From the NCBI GenBank assembly GCA_934370915.1, contig CAKRNI010000067.1, positions 1 through 11,974 on the forward strand: a stretch of 11,974 nt of DNA, in the 5' to 3' direction. Of this stretch, positions 1 through 6,623 are shown one piece after another. Under the pieces are notes generated by a model that saw nothing but the letters and a program-made list of their open reading frames with translations, was not told the origin of the DNA and did no database searches. Position 1 is the stretch's first letter, and each line of letters begins with the position of its first letter. This stretch comes from an uncultured Lachnospiraceae bacterium. Its GTDB lineage: Bacteria > Bacillota > Clostridia > Lachnospirales > Lachnospiraceae. A program made the translations under genes and the position numbers.

Positions 1-543
1 AACGGGAAGACTACACTGTTCCGGCTGATTCTCGGGCTTGAAAAGCCGGATTCCGGTGTGATCCTGTTCGGTACATCGGCAGGGAATACCGGCAATAACG
101 ACATAAAAGCTTCTTCCGGCACGGTATCAAAATCTGACCTCTGCAGGCTCCGTGAGATACGCCCCCTGATCTCCGCCGTTTTTCAGGAAAACCGTCTTCT
201 GGAATGCTATACCGCCATTGAAAACCTCCGCTTCGCTCTTGGAAAGCAATATTCCAGCGAAGCTCTGACCGCATACCTGCTCCGTCTTCTTCCGGAAGAC
301 GCCCTGAATAAACCCGTCTGTGAATTCTCCGGCGGCATGAAGAGGCGTGTCGCGATCCTGCGCGCGATTCTCGCACCGTCCGAGATCATTCTCATGGATG
401 AGCCGTTTACCGGACTGGACGCCGATACAAGGCAGCTCACGATCGATCTGGTCAAAGAGCTCTGCGCCGGAAAGCTCCTGATCGTCGCTACCCATTCGGA
501 GGACGACGCAGAGCTTCTGGGGGCGAAGATCATTCACTTATAA
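1..543 (+). CDS. ABC transporter ATP-binding protein, 5'-truncated by window edge
   Basis: The frame is open from base 1, so the gene begins before the window; 180 residues are visible. They start inside the P-loop (NGKTT), so most of Walker A is off the edge. Next come the Q-loop glutamine (AVFQEN, fragment residue 62), the signature FSGGM (109-113), Walker B with catalytic Glu (IILMDEP, 129-135), a D-loop (GLD) and the switch histidine (VATHSED, H165). This is a complete C-terminal nucleotide-binding domain, which would hydrolyse ATP to drive a membrane permease. The SGGMKRRVAI signature and DEPFTGLD resemble SsuB/TauB-type (nitrate/sulfonate/taurine-like) importers, but the substrate cannot be read from this fragment; the permease and binding protein would lie to the left. 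A roughly 25-residue stretch before the Q-loop is longer and more polar than usual. The stop codon lies within a 9-bp inverted repeat. Confidence 0.9.
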   Translation, partial: NGKTTLFRLILGLEKPDSGVILFGTSAGNTGNNDIKASSGTVSKSDLCRLREIRPLISAVFQENRLLECYTAIENLRFALGKQYSSEALTAYLLRLLPEDALNKPVCEFSGGMKRRVAILRAILAPSEIILMDEPFTGLDADTRQLTIDLVKELCAGKLLIVATHSEDDAELLGAKIIHL

Positions 544-572
544 GCCGGCAAACCGTGTGAACTGGCTTATAA
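538..572 (+). other. Inverted repeat overlapping the stop codon of the ABC ATPase gene
   Basis: TTATAAGCC (538-546) and GGCTTATAA (564-572) are perfect 9-bp arms around a 17-nt loop, and the TAA stop (541-543) sits in the left arm. No T-run follows, so it is not a canonical terminator. It could protect the 3' end or merely be chance; the real terminator lies about 40 nt further on. Confidence 0.5.
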
Positions 573-612
573 CTTCTCGACCATATCATCTGATCTGCCA
601 GTCTTTAACCTA

Positions 613-672
613 AAAAAGCGCTCTCCTGTCCGGTCGTCTCATCAACGGATATCCCTCAGGAAAACGCTTTTT
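613..672. terminator. Bidirectional intrinsic terminator between convergent genes
   Basis: AAAAAGCG (613-620) pairs with CGCTTTTT (665-672), with an inner CCTG/CAGG pairing (625-628 with 657-660). T-runs are available on both strands (TTTTTATT rightward; six Ts leftward). It sits between the ABC ATPase stop (543) and the MATE stop (713), so it plausibly ends both transcripts. Confidence 0.75.
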
Positions 673-712
673 ATTATTTACGCACGGTGAAGACAGTAAC
701 AGATTTTTCTCT

Positions 713-2077
713 CTATCTTGCCGCAAACCGCTTATCCAGCTTCCTCATATGGAAGAAGTAGACCACAAACATCAGACCTCCCGAAAACAGCCAGGACGCC
801 ACATACACATTCATCAGCATATCAAAGGTTGTCACCATCCGGAATATTGTTGTGAGCCAGATCAGACGGAACACCACCGTTCCGAGGATCGTGATCACAG
901 ATGGCTCCAGAGATTTTCCGGTTCCCCGCAGACAGGAGCTTGTAACCTCATATGTCGCTGTCAGTCCCTCTAACGAGCACACGCGATCCATCCGGATGAT
1001 CCCGTACGCCGCCACTGCCGCGCTCGTCGTGTAAATGCTGACAAAGAAATCCTTTCCAACGATAAAAATCACGCTGAGGATCTCCGTGAATCCAAATCCG
1101 AAAAGCAGGCAGAGCCAGAAGATCTTTCTGCACCGCTTCATATTGCCCGCGCCGAAGTTCTGACTTGTAAATGTCACCGCCGCCTGGGCAAAAGCATTGG
1201 CAATGTCGTATGTAAAATACTCAAAGTTCAGCGCAAGAGAGGAACCCGCGATAGCCGCCTCTCCGAACATGTTGATCCCACTCTGGATAAACACGTTGGA
1301 GACAGAGAAGATCGCACCCTGAATCCCCGCCGGAATTCCGATCATAAGGACTCTTTTCAGTTCATTTTTATCGATCCGCATGCGATGGGGCCGGAAGCAG
1401 AACTCGTCGTCCCTGTTGTACAGATGGGAAAGGATCAGGAATGCGCTGACCATATTGGAGATCAGCGTGGCGATCGCAACTCCCTCAACTCCCATATGGA
1501 ACCCGATGACAAGCATCAGGTTTAAAATCACGTTCAGGACTCCAGAAACGATCAGATAATACATTGGTCTTCTGGTATCCCCGTAGCTTCTCACAATGGC
1601 AGATCCAAAGTTGTACGCGACCATAAACGGAATTCCCACAAAATAAATCCTGATATATAAGAGTGCCTGGTCCAGCACTGTCTCCGGTGTTCCTGATGCC
1701 ACCAGGATCAGCCTCGCCACCAGCATTCCGATCACGAGAAGCGCAATTCCGAGAACCGCGCCGAAGGTCAGGATTGTGTGGACCATGCTGTTGATCTTAC
1801 CGCGGTTCTTCTGACCAATAAGGTTCGCCAACGCTGCATTCGGTCCCACAGAAAGTCCGACGATCAGGTTCACGAAAATTCCAACCAGCGCCACACAGCT
1901 GCCCACGGCCGCCAGCGCCTGATCCCCTGCAAATCTTCCCACAACAGCAACGTCCGCTGAATTAAACAGCTGCTGCAAAATACTGCTGAACGCTAACGGT
2001 ATCGAAAACAGGATCAGTTTTCCTGCCAGTCCTCCGTTTAACATATCCATTTCCTTTGATCTTACTGATGTTTTCAA
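713..2077 (-). CDS. MATE family efflux transporter
   Basis: A 454-residue, very hydrophobic protein with about 12 predicted membrane spans, the usual size for MATE (PF01554) antiporters, which export cationic drugs or metabolites using Na+ or H+ gradients. Family marks seen: IPLAFSSILQQLFNSADVAVVGRFAG at residues 26-51 (first repeat), a second repeat opening with IPAGIQGAIFSVSNVFIQ, and an RGTGKS motif late in the C-terminal half, as in the NorM/DinF-like Clostridia clade. The start is TTG at 2077: a ribosome site (AGAGAGG, near 2085-2091) lies 7 nt upstream, whereas the first in-frame ATGs (codons 10 and 12) have no such site. It is transcribed alone, convergent with the ABC gene and divergent from tRNA-Gly. 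The substrate cannot be predicted. Confidence 0.95.
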   Translation of the reverse strand: MKTSVRSKEMDMLNGGLAGKLILFSIPLAFSSILQQLFNSADVAVVGRFAGDQALAAVGSCVALVGIFVNLIVGLSVGPNAALANLIGQKNRGKINSMVHTILTFGAVLGIALLVIGMLVARLILVASGTPETVLDQALLYIRIYFVGIPFMVAYNFGSAIVRSYGDTRRPMYYLIVSGVLNVILNLMLVIGFHMGVEGVAIATLISNMVSAFLILSHLYNRDDEFCFRPHRMRIDKNELKRVLMIGIPAGIQGAIFSVSNVFIQSGINMFGEAAIAGSSLALNFEYFTYDIANAFAQAAVTFTSQNFGAGNMKRCRKIFWLCLLFGFGFTEILSVIFIVGKDFFVSIYTTSAAVAAYGIIRMDRVCSLEGLTATYEVTSSCLRGTGKSLEPSVITILGTVVFRLIWLTTIFRMVTTFDMLMNVYVASWLFSGGLMFVVYFFHMRKLDKRFAAR

Positions 2078-2140
2078 TGTTTTTCCTCTCTTTTACTCCC
2101 ATGTGCTGACCTGACCAGTAAATTCTTTCATATCCTCCAC

Positions 2141-2169
2141 AGTATACCATACTTTTCATATCTTGACAC
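2141..2169 (-). promoter_or_regulatory. Probable promoter of the MATE gene
   Basis: On the minus strand, GTGTCA (2164-2169) is followed by 17 bp and TATACT (2141-2146). The -10 matches 5 of 6 consensus positions and the -35 matches 4 of 6. The -35 overlaps that of the divergent tRNA-Gly promoter almost base for base. Confidence 0.5.
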
Positions 2170-2191
2170 TTCAAAAGATCCATGCTATCAT
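2163..2191 (+). promoter_or_regulatory. Sigma-A promoter of tRNA-Gly(GCC)
   Basis: TTGACA (2163-2168), a 17-bp spacer, then TATCAT (2186-2191). Transcription would start near 2198, about 10 nt before the mature tRNA. Confidence 0.8.
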
Positions 2192-2207
2192 GATGGTAAC
2201 TTGATAC

Positions 2208-2279
2208 GCACGAGTGGCTCAGTGGTGGAGTATCGCCTTGCCAAGGCGAGGGTCGCGGGTTCGAATCCCGTCTCGTGCT
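2208..2279 (+). tRNA. tRNA-Gly (anticodon GCC)
   Basis: A complete cloverleaf: acceptor GCACGAG (2208-2214) pairs with CTCGTGC (2272-2278), with discriminator T at 2279. The anticodon stem TCGCC/GGCGA encloses loop TTGCCAA, giving anticodon GCC (2240-2242). The T-loop is TTCGAAT. No CCA is encoded. It reads GGC and GGU codons. It has its own promoter and terminator. Confidence 0.96.
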
Positions 2280-2290
2280 TTCAATGATAC

Positions 2291-2326
2291 AAAAAAGGAG
2301 GTATCCGCTGGATATCTCCTTTTTTT
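2291..2326 (+). terminator. Intrinsic terminator of tRNA-Gly(GCC)
   Basis: A near-perfect 16-bp hairpin: A6-GGAG-G-TATCC pairs with GGATA-T-CTCC-T6 (one G-T wobble) around a 3-nt loop, ending in seven Ts (2320-2326). The A-run on the left arm means it can also work leftward. Confidence 0.9.
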
Positions 2327-2402
2327 GTATGTTCAAGCCCTGCCGGGCTCGAACGGTTCGATTGTCTACGCTCCGCGACGTCTCCTTCTCTCACACTAAA
2401 TC

Positions 2403-2462
2403 AAAACGCACATCTTCTTTCTCCCATATAATTAAGGTTCTTGAAAGCATGATGTGCGTTTT
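2403..2462. terminator. Long-stem terminator-like hairpin downstream of the VanW gene
   Basis: AAAACGCACATC (2403-2414) and GATGTGCGTTTT (2451-2462) are perfect 12-bp arms, with an inner CTTTC/GAAAG pairing (2417-2421 with 2443-2447). It begins 15 bp past the VanW stop. The leftward transcript would end in TTTTGATTT, a short T-tract, so termination is likely but not textbook. The stretch 2327-2402 between this and the tRNA terminator holds only small hairpins and no gene. Confidence 0.65.
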
Positions 2463-2477
2463 ATTTATTCTCTCTAT

Positions 2478-4262
2478 TTAATTTCCCGGAAATCCCGCAA
2501 TATTTCCAATGGCTTCCGTCGGCGCCGCTGCAGTTGTTTCATCAACCGGGCCGTTTGGCGCGGCTGCCGTCGTTGCTTCTGTCTCCTGTGCAGCCGTTAT
2601 CGCTGCCTCAGTCGCTGCCGCTGTCGTCGATGCAGCCGTTGTCTCACTGTGTGTGCTCTTTGTCTCAGAGCCACCGGTGGACGCCGCTGTTGTCGATGTG
2701 CCGGAAGAGCCGGCGGCTGTTGTCGCGGCGGCAGAACTCTCCGGCGCGACGCTCTCGCCCGGAACATATCCGTCCGGCATTCCGTCTACGGCTGCTGCCG
2801 ACGTGGACTCAACGGCCGTCGTCTCATCCGGTGAAACCTTTACGGTTCCCGTATTTCTGCGGATCACAGCTGCATGTCCCTTGTAGGTCTTTGCGTGATC
2901 TTCTGTCTTCTCGATAACGGTTCCGTTCTTTGAAACGATCTTATATGTAACCCAGCGGCTGCCGTTCGTCGCCGCCTTCTGTGTCACCTCGGTGCCCGGA
3001 TCCAGTGTCGGATCCTCCACATAAGTCGGCTCCGGCGGCGGAAGCTCATCCGTCTTCTCAGACTCCAGACTCCAGGTGATTCCATCCTCCAGAACCGGTA
3101 CTCCGTAGAAGGAGACCGTCATCTTCCGGTTGCTGTAGTTCGCGCGGATACCGATGGCCGCCTTTGATGTATTGATAAACCGAAAATCCGGAATATCCCA
3201 GCTGATGGCCGCATCCTGTCCCGGAGTTACGTAGTTCGGCTCAAAGGTATGAGATCTTCGGAACGTGATCTGCATACCGGACTGGAATGCCACACGGTAC
3301 ATCGTGGAAGATACCTGGCAGACACCACCGCCCGGTTCCTGTACGACCTCGCCTCCACTGTAGGCAGCCGCTTCCTGATATCCCTTTTCCGCAGTACGCT
3401 GTCCTACGACCTTATTAAAGGAAAACTCCTCACCCGGCTGAACGATGGTCCCGTTGATAGCCTGAGCTGCAAGCTTTACATTCGTATTTCTCTTCTCATT
3501 TGCGGTAGTCTCTGTCGTAAACGTGGAGAGTCTCTGATACTGTTCTCTCGCGTCCGCCTCGGAAAGCTCCGGCTGGCTCTCATTGACCTCGGCCTGGATC
3601 ACGGCATCATAGTTTCCGCTTGTCGCAGCCTCCACGAGATCCTTCACAAGCTTCTCCTGATTCACCGCCTTACCCGGGGTTCCGCTCGTAAACAGGAACT
3701 TATCCGTCGCTGCATCATACTCGGAAATCGAGCTGTTCTTCGCCTTCACGTCCCACTTTGCAGCCGCGTCCGCCGCCGCCTCTGCCGCCGCTGCCTGCAG
3801 ATCTTCTGAATCTTCAACCGCAAAGGTATATTCTCCCTCTGCCTTTCCCGTGCAGATCTCGTCCAAAAATGCATCCAGATCAGAATCGAGCAGATTATCC
3901 GCATTTATACTCTCCCCGTTACAGGTGATCGTTACCTTCCACGGATACTCCTTCTCAATAGCGGCCTTCGCCTCACTTCTCGTCATTCCCTTTAAGGAAA
4001 TTCCATTTACGCTGATGTCGGAGGCCTGAAATGTGGATTCCTCGATGGCATCCGCCTCTGTCTCTTTTCCATGGCTCTTTCCGCCGGAAAAAATCCGTAT
4101 CACACCTGTGATCAGTACAATGCATATCACCGCACCGCCGATCATGATCCGCCGTCTTATGATGCGCTTTCTTTTCCTGCGCTGTGCCCGGATCCATGCC
4201 GGGGAATGCTGCCGGTACTCGTCCCGATGTCCTCTCTGTCTGTTTGTGTTTCTCTTTTCCAT
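2478..4262 (-). CDS. VanW/YoaR-family membrane-anchored envelope protein
   Basis: A 594-residue protein with a highly basic cytoplasmic N-terminus (1-38), one membrane helix (about 39-58) and a long extracytoplasmic part. Residues about 85-230 match the layout of the peptidoglycan-binding-like domain that precedes VanW in YoaR proteins. The VanW core follows (about 258-390) with the hallmark EPGGGVCQVSSTMYRVA (309-325) and SHTFEPNYVTPGQDAAISW. Residues about 410-470 look like a G5-type wall-associated domain. The tail (480-594) is low-complexity Ala/Thr/Ser, probably a flexible or glycosylated wall spacer. VanW occurs in some vancomycin-resistance clusters, but its biochemical role is unknown and no vanRSHAX genes are here, so resistance should not be inferred. 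The ATG at 4262 has GGAAAG 10 nt upstream (4273-4278). Two candidate promoters precede it. Confidence 0.92.
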   Translation of the reverse strand: MEKRNTNRQRGHRDEYRQHSPAWIRAQRRKRKRIIRRRIMIGGAVICIVLITGVIRIFSGGKSHGKETEADAIEESTFQASDISVNGISLKGMTRSEAKAAIEKEYPWKVTITCNGESINADNLLDSDLDAFLDEICTGKAEGEYTFAVEDSEDLQAAAAEAAADAAAKWDVKAKNSSISEYDAATDKFLFTSGTPGKAVNQEKLVKDLVEAATSGNYDAVIQAEVNESQPELSEADAREQYQRLSTFTTETTANEKRNTNVKLAAQAINGTIVQPGEEFSFNKVVGQRTAEKGYQEAAAYSGGEVVQEPGGGVCQVSSTMYRVAFQSGMQITFRRSHTFEPNYVTPGQDAAISWDIPDFRFINTSKAAIGIRANYSNRKMTVSFYGVPVLEDGITWSLESEKTDELPPPEPTYVEDPTLDPGTEVTQKAATNGSRWVTYKIVSKNGTVIEKTEDHAKTYKGHAAVIRRNTGTVKVSPDETTAVESTSAAAVDGMPDGYVPGESVAPESSAAATTAAGSSGTSTTAASTGGSETKSTHSETTAASTTAAATEAAITAAQETEATTAAAPNGPVDETTAAAPTEAIGNIAGFPGN

Positions 4263-4283
4263 ATTTCTTCAACTTTCCGGAAA

Positions 4284-4312
4284 ATTAGAATCGTTTTCCA
4301 TACTTATGTCAA
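4284..4312 (-). promoter_or_regulatory. Candidate proximal promoter (P2) of the VanW gene
   Basis: Minus strand: TTGACA (4307-4312), a 17-bp spacer, then TCTAAT (4284-4289, 5 of 6). The predicted start, near 4277, falls within the ribosome site, giving a leader of only about 15 nt. It is therefore less convincing than the upstream promoter. Confidence 0.4.
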
Positions 4313-4320
4313 CATAGTTA

Positions 4321-4351
4321 CAGGGTCCGCATCAAATGATGCCGAACCCTG
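4321..4351 (-). other. Hairpin in the VanW gene leader
   Basis: CAGGGT (4321-4326) pairs with ACCCTG (4346-4351), and GCATC (4329-4333) with GATGC (4338-4342), around a 4-nt loop with a small internal mismatch. No T-run follows on either strand, so it is not an ordinary terminator. It lies in the untranslated leader if transcription starts at the distal promoter. Confidence 0.6.
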
Positions 4352-4368
4352 ATGTATACAATGCTCAT

Positions 4369-4384
4369 CGTACACTGCTGTACG
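4369..4384. repeat. Inverted repeat just inside the VanW leader
   Basis: CGTACA (4369-4374) and TGTACG (4379-4384) flank a 4-nt spacer, 12-28 nt downstream of the predicted distal start. A perfect 8-bp palindrome, TGTATACA, lies at 4353-4360. Either could be an operator or part of a folded leader; no regulator family is assigned. Confidence 0.45.
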
Positions 4385-4402
4385 CTTCTCGGATACTCAC
4401 TC

Positions 4403-4431
4403 ATTATATCGGTCTGCCATACCATTGTCAA
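4403..4431 (-). promoter_or_regulatory. Consensus promoter (P1) of the VanW gene
   Basis: Minus strand: perfect TTGACA (4426-4431), 17 bp, perfect TATAAT (4403-4408). The start would be near 4396, giving a leader of about 134 nt that contains the two palindromes and the hairpin. The promoter lies 30 bp past the mntP stop, and no terminator is seen between, so mntP read-through is possible. Confidence 0.8.
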
Positions 4432-4460
4432 GAATCCCGGAGGTCTATTTATATCTTATA

Positions 4461-5024
4461 TCAGCCTAAAAATCCCAGATGCTCCAGCAGGATCTTAACT
4501 CCCATGAGTATCAGGATCACTCCGCCGGCCAGCTCCGCCCTCGACTTATATTTCATTCCAAATACATTACCAACCTTTACCCCGATTGCCGACAGAACAA
4601 AGGTCGTACAGCCGATAAAGGTCACCGCCCAGACGATATTTACATGGAGAAACGCGAAGGTGACTCCCACCGCGAGGGCATCGATACTCGTCGCAACTGC
4701 CAGCGCCAGCATGGTCTTCACATCAAAGCTTGCACTGACCTCTTCCTCTTCGTCCTCTCTGGATTCTCTGATCATGCTCGATCCAATGATCCCGAGAAGC
4801 ACAAAGGCGATCCAGTGGTCGATCTGGGTGATCATGGATTCAAACTGGCTTCCCAGAAGATAACCGAGTGCCGGCATCAGCGCCTGAAATCCGCCGAAAT
4901 AAGCGCCGCAGAGCAGCGCATGCTTCGGTTCCATTTTCGTCACCGACAAGCCCTTACAGACAGACACCGCGAAGGCGTCCATCGACAGTCCCACAGCCAG
5001 AATAAACAATTCCAGAAGTCCCAT
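4461..5024 (-). CDS. mntP: Manganese efflux pump MntP
   Basis: A 187-residue protein with six predicted membrane spans, the normal size for MntP (UPF0059), which exports Mn2+ to relieve manganese excess. The two internal-repeat motifs with conserved aspartates are visible: [15 protein letters not shown] (D16) and [13 protein letters not shown] (D115). An acidic cytoplasmic loop ([10 protein letters not shown], residues 87-95) separates the halves. The ATG at 5024 has GGAGG 9 nt upstream (5034-5038). The identification is independently supported by the manganese-sensing yybP-ykoY-type riboswitch in its leader, a known partner of this family. It appears to share a transcript with tRNA-Leu. Confidence 0.96.
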   Translation of the reverse strand: MGLLELFILAVGLSMDAFAVSVCKGLSVTKMEPKHALLCGAYFGGFQALMPALGYLLGSQFESMITQIDHWIAFVLLGIIGSSMIRESREDEEEEVSASFDVKTMLALAVATSIDALAVGVTFAFLHVNIVWAVTFIGCTTFVLSAIGVKVGNVFGMKYKSRAELAGGVILILMGVKILLEHLGFLG

Positions 5025-5089
5025 AGATCATTTCCTCCAAATTTTATTTCTTGTTGATTTTCCCACCAGTGAAAGGCTTGCAAATGCAT

Positions 5090-5132
5090 AAAAAAAGAGA
5101 CCCCCTCTGTCTTTTCCCGACAGATAAGTCTC
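5090..5132 (-). terminator. Riboswitch-controlled intrinsic terminator ahead of mntP
   Basis: In the mRNA sense, GAGAC (5128-5132) pairs with GTCTC (5097-5101) and CTGTC (5119-5123) with GACAG (5107-5111), followed by seven Us (5090-5096). It lies 65 nt upstream of the mntP start and directly after the aptamer. This fits an ON switch in which Mn2+ binding prevents termination. Confidence 0.85.
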
Positions 5133-5216
5133 ATCATTTAAAGTAAAACCAGGATCATTTCCAGTATGTTGGCCTTACTGCGCCAGCGGCGCCGACTACT
5201 CCCCTATTCTGGTAGT
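5133..5216 (-). promoter_or_regulatory. yybP-ykoY manganese riboswitch aptamer
   Basis: The mRNA sense carries the hallmark GGGGAGTAG (5196-5204), then a GCGCC/GGCGC hairpin (5180-5192), then the second conserved segment GGCCAACATACTGG (5161-5174). A closing helix ACCAG (5209-5213) with CTGGT (5148-5152) is possible. This is the yybP-ykoY layout, known to bind Mn2+ and to precede Mn exporters, and it lies directly upstream of mntP. Outer boundaries are approximate. Confidence 0.9.
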
Positions 5217-5243
5217 TATTCGATTCGTGATTCTAAAGAAGAA

Positions 5244-5323
5244 TGCGGATGAAGGGATTTGAACCCCCACGGTTGCCCGCCAGCTCCTAAGGCTGGTGCG
5301 TCTGCCAGTTCCGCCACATCCGC
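5244..5323 (-). tRNA. tRNA-Leu (anticodon TAG)
   Basis: A complete class II tRNA. Acceptor GCGGATG (5317-5323) pairs with CATCCGC (5245-5251), with discriminator A at 5244. Anticodon stem CCAGC/GCTGG encloses CTTAGGA, giving anticodon TAG. There is a long variable arm (GGGCAACC), and the T-loop is TTCAAAT. No CCA is encoded, so the 3' end probably depends on RNase Z and CCA addition. It reads CUN-box leucine codons. No terminator follows before the mntP riboswitch. Confidence 0.95.
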
Positions 5324-5343
5324 ATGATCTCCGATAGAATCTC

Positions 5344-5372
5344 ATTATAGCGTGTTTGAAAAGAATTGTCAA
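5344..5372 (-). promoter_or_regulatory. Perfect consensus promoter of tRNA-Leu (and probably mntP)
   Basis: Minus strand: TTGACA (5367-5372), 17 bp, TATAAT (5344-5349). The start would be near 5337, 14 nt before the mature tRNA. Nothing comparable lies between tRNA-Leu and the riboswitch. Confidence 0.88.
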
Positions 5373-5418
5373 TTGAAACTCTTTCCATTCACTGAAGACC
5401 AAATCTCCTGCTCAAAAC

Positions 5419-6519
5419 CTAATATCTTTTTTTCATATACCTGGAAACAGCTGCCCGGCCATATTTTGTCCCTTTGCATGCAGGTTCCTTCGCACTCCAT
5501 TTGTGATCTTCCGCAATCTTCGAGTCCGTAATATTGATATACTCATTCCGAAGATTTCCATATCCGTAGCCATTCTCCGGATCACCATTCATGATCGGAT
5601 CTTCCCAGGTCACGTCCACATGATACCATTCGCCGTCAAGCTTGATCTTGTTCCAGGCATGGCCGCCCCATCCGCCGATCCCTCTTCCTTCGCCGGAGAC
5701 TTCCATCGTCTCAAGCCCGCACGCATCGGCAAGAAGCGTAAACGTATCCGTATACCCTGAGCATACCGCGGTTCCATATAACAGAGCTCCCTGTGCCCCG
5801 TAGGAAGTTTCCGGTATCGTATCTGAGAGGAAATTATCAAAATCATATGTGATATTCTGGACCATGTACTGGATGATCTCCATTTCCTTCTCAAAATCCG
5901 TCATATCATCGGTGATATAATTGTTTACAAATTCCTTCGCGATTTTCTGCGTCTCCGTCAGCTGCTCCCGATCCCACCAGACAGGCTTCTTTGCTTTCGC
6001 TTCCTTTGCTGCCTCTGTCTGGCTCTGTGCACCGGAATTAACAGTATTTCCCGCTCCGGAAATTCCCTTTCCTGCCACGTACTGTACATTTCCCGCTGCG
6101 TCTGTCCATGCACCGTCACTTCCGACATGGTTGCCGTCAGAAACCGTTTTTGCCGCTGCCATTGCCCCGCCGTCCGCCGGGTCGAGATAATAGCATTTTC
6201 CATCGATCCACTGCCAGCCGGTCAGCATTGCTCCGCTGGAACCGTTTCTTGTGTCCAGAAAATACCACTTTCCATTCTGCTGAAGCCATCCTGTCTGCAT
6301 GACTCCAAGGCGGGTTCCGGCTTCCGGCCACAGATAATACCATCTTCCCCCATTGGCGTTATCCTGGTACCATCCTGTCTGTAAATATCCGTCGGCCGTC
6401 TTGCACACCCAGCCCTGAGACTGTTGGATCCAGTTATCCGCAAATGCCGGAAAGGTCATAGCAGAAGCAAGGATCGTCGCGCCCGCAAGTGTTCTGATCG
6501 CAATTTTCTCCTTTTTCAT
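5419..6519 (-). CDS. Secreted transglutaminase-fold protein with choline-binding-type wall repeats
   Basis: A 366-residue protein with a signal peptide (KKEK, hydrophobic core to about 24, likely cut after AFA-28). Residues 29-148 hold about four aromatic repeats of the cell-wall/choline-binding type (GWYQDNANGGRWYYL, GWLQQNGKWYFLD, GWQWIDGKCYYLD), which anchor proteins to the envelope. After a linker, residues about 185-310 form a transglutaminase/protease-like core with a full triad: Cys253 (TAVCSGYT), His287 (GGHAWN) and Asp302 (HVDVTWEDP). Bacterial members are mostly peptidases or wall-modifying enzymes; the true substrate is unknown. The C-terminal ~50 residues end in a basic YMKKRY. 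The ATG at 6519 has AAGGA 7 nt upstream (6527-6531). It has its own strong promoter. No terminator is seen before the tRNA-Leu promoter, so read-through is possible. Confidence 0.9.
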   Translation of the reverse strand: MKKEKIAIRTLAGATILASAMTFPAFADNWIQQSQGWVCKTADGYLQTGWYQDNANGGRWYYLWPEAGTRLGVMQTGWLQQNGKWYFLDTRNGSSGAMLTGWQWIDGKCYYLDPADGGAMAAAKTVSDGNHVGSDGAWTDAAGNVQYVAGKGISGAGNTVNSGAQSQTEAAKEAKAKKPVWWDREQLTETQKIAKEFVNNYITDDMTDFEKEMEIIQYMVQNITYDFDNFLSDTIPETSYGAQGALLYGTAVCSGYTDTFTLLADACGLETMEVSGEGRGIGGWGGHAWNKIKLDGEWYHVDVTWEDPIMNGDPENGYGYGNLRNEYINITDSKIAEDHKWSAKEPACKGTKYGRAAVSRYMKKRY

Positions 6520-6554
6520 ACGTCTTTCCTTCTTTCCCTCTTTCGTATGCTTCT

Positions 6555-6584
6555 ATTATAGGAGACGATTCCTTCGAATGTCAA
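6555..6584 (-). promoter_or_regulatory. Promoter of the transglutaminase-fold gene
   Basis: Minus strand: TTGACA (6579-6584), 18 bp, TATAAT (6555-6560). The start would be near 6548, giving a leader of about 28 nt. It lies 40 bp after the stop of the upstream gene, in a gap with no clear terminator. Confidence 0.82.
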
Positions 6585-6623
6585 TTACATCCTGTGCTTC
6601 CGGGCTTCCTCACACATAACCGG

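Noticed and set aside
1962..2336. A 124-residue minus-strand open frame across tRNA-Gly, and similar plus-strand frames across the other tRNAs (for example 10005-10381)
   Set aside because: They read through tRNA genes antisense or sense and give the familiar spurious peptides of tRNA regions; no ribosome site or family supports them.
2327..2402. Possible attachment site or tRNA remnant after tRNA-Gly (TCGAA-CGG-TTCGA and AGCCC-TGCC-GGGCT)
   Set aside because: There is no repeat of the tRNA 3' end and no integrase or other mobile gene nearby; the resemblance to a T-loop is only about 7 bases.
2454..2917. Several plus-strand open frames opposite the VanW tail
   Set aside because: They are shadows of the low-complexity Ala/Thr/Ser tail and have repetitive Arg/Cys or Val/Ala composition; the VanW frame has clear domains.
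2478..4262. Glycopeptide resistance from the VanW domain
   Set aside because: None of the ligase, dehydrogenase, dipeptidase or sensor genes of a van cluster are present; VanW domains are widespread in Clostridia without resistance.
4321..4351. Hairpin read as the mntP terminator
   Set aside because: No T-run follows on the minus strand, and it lies downstream of a perfect promoter for the next gene.
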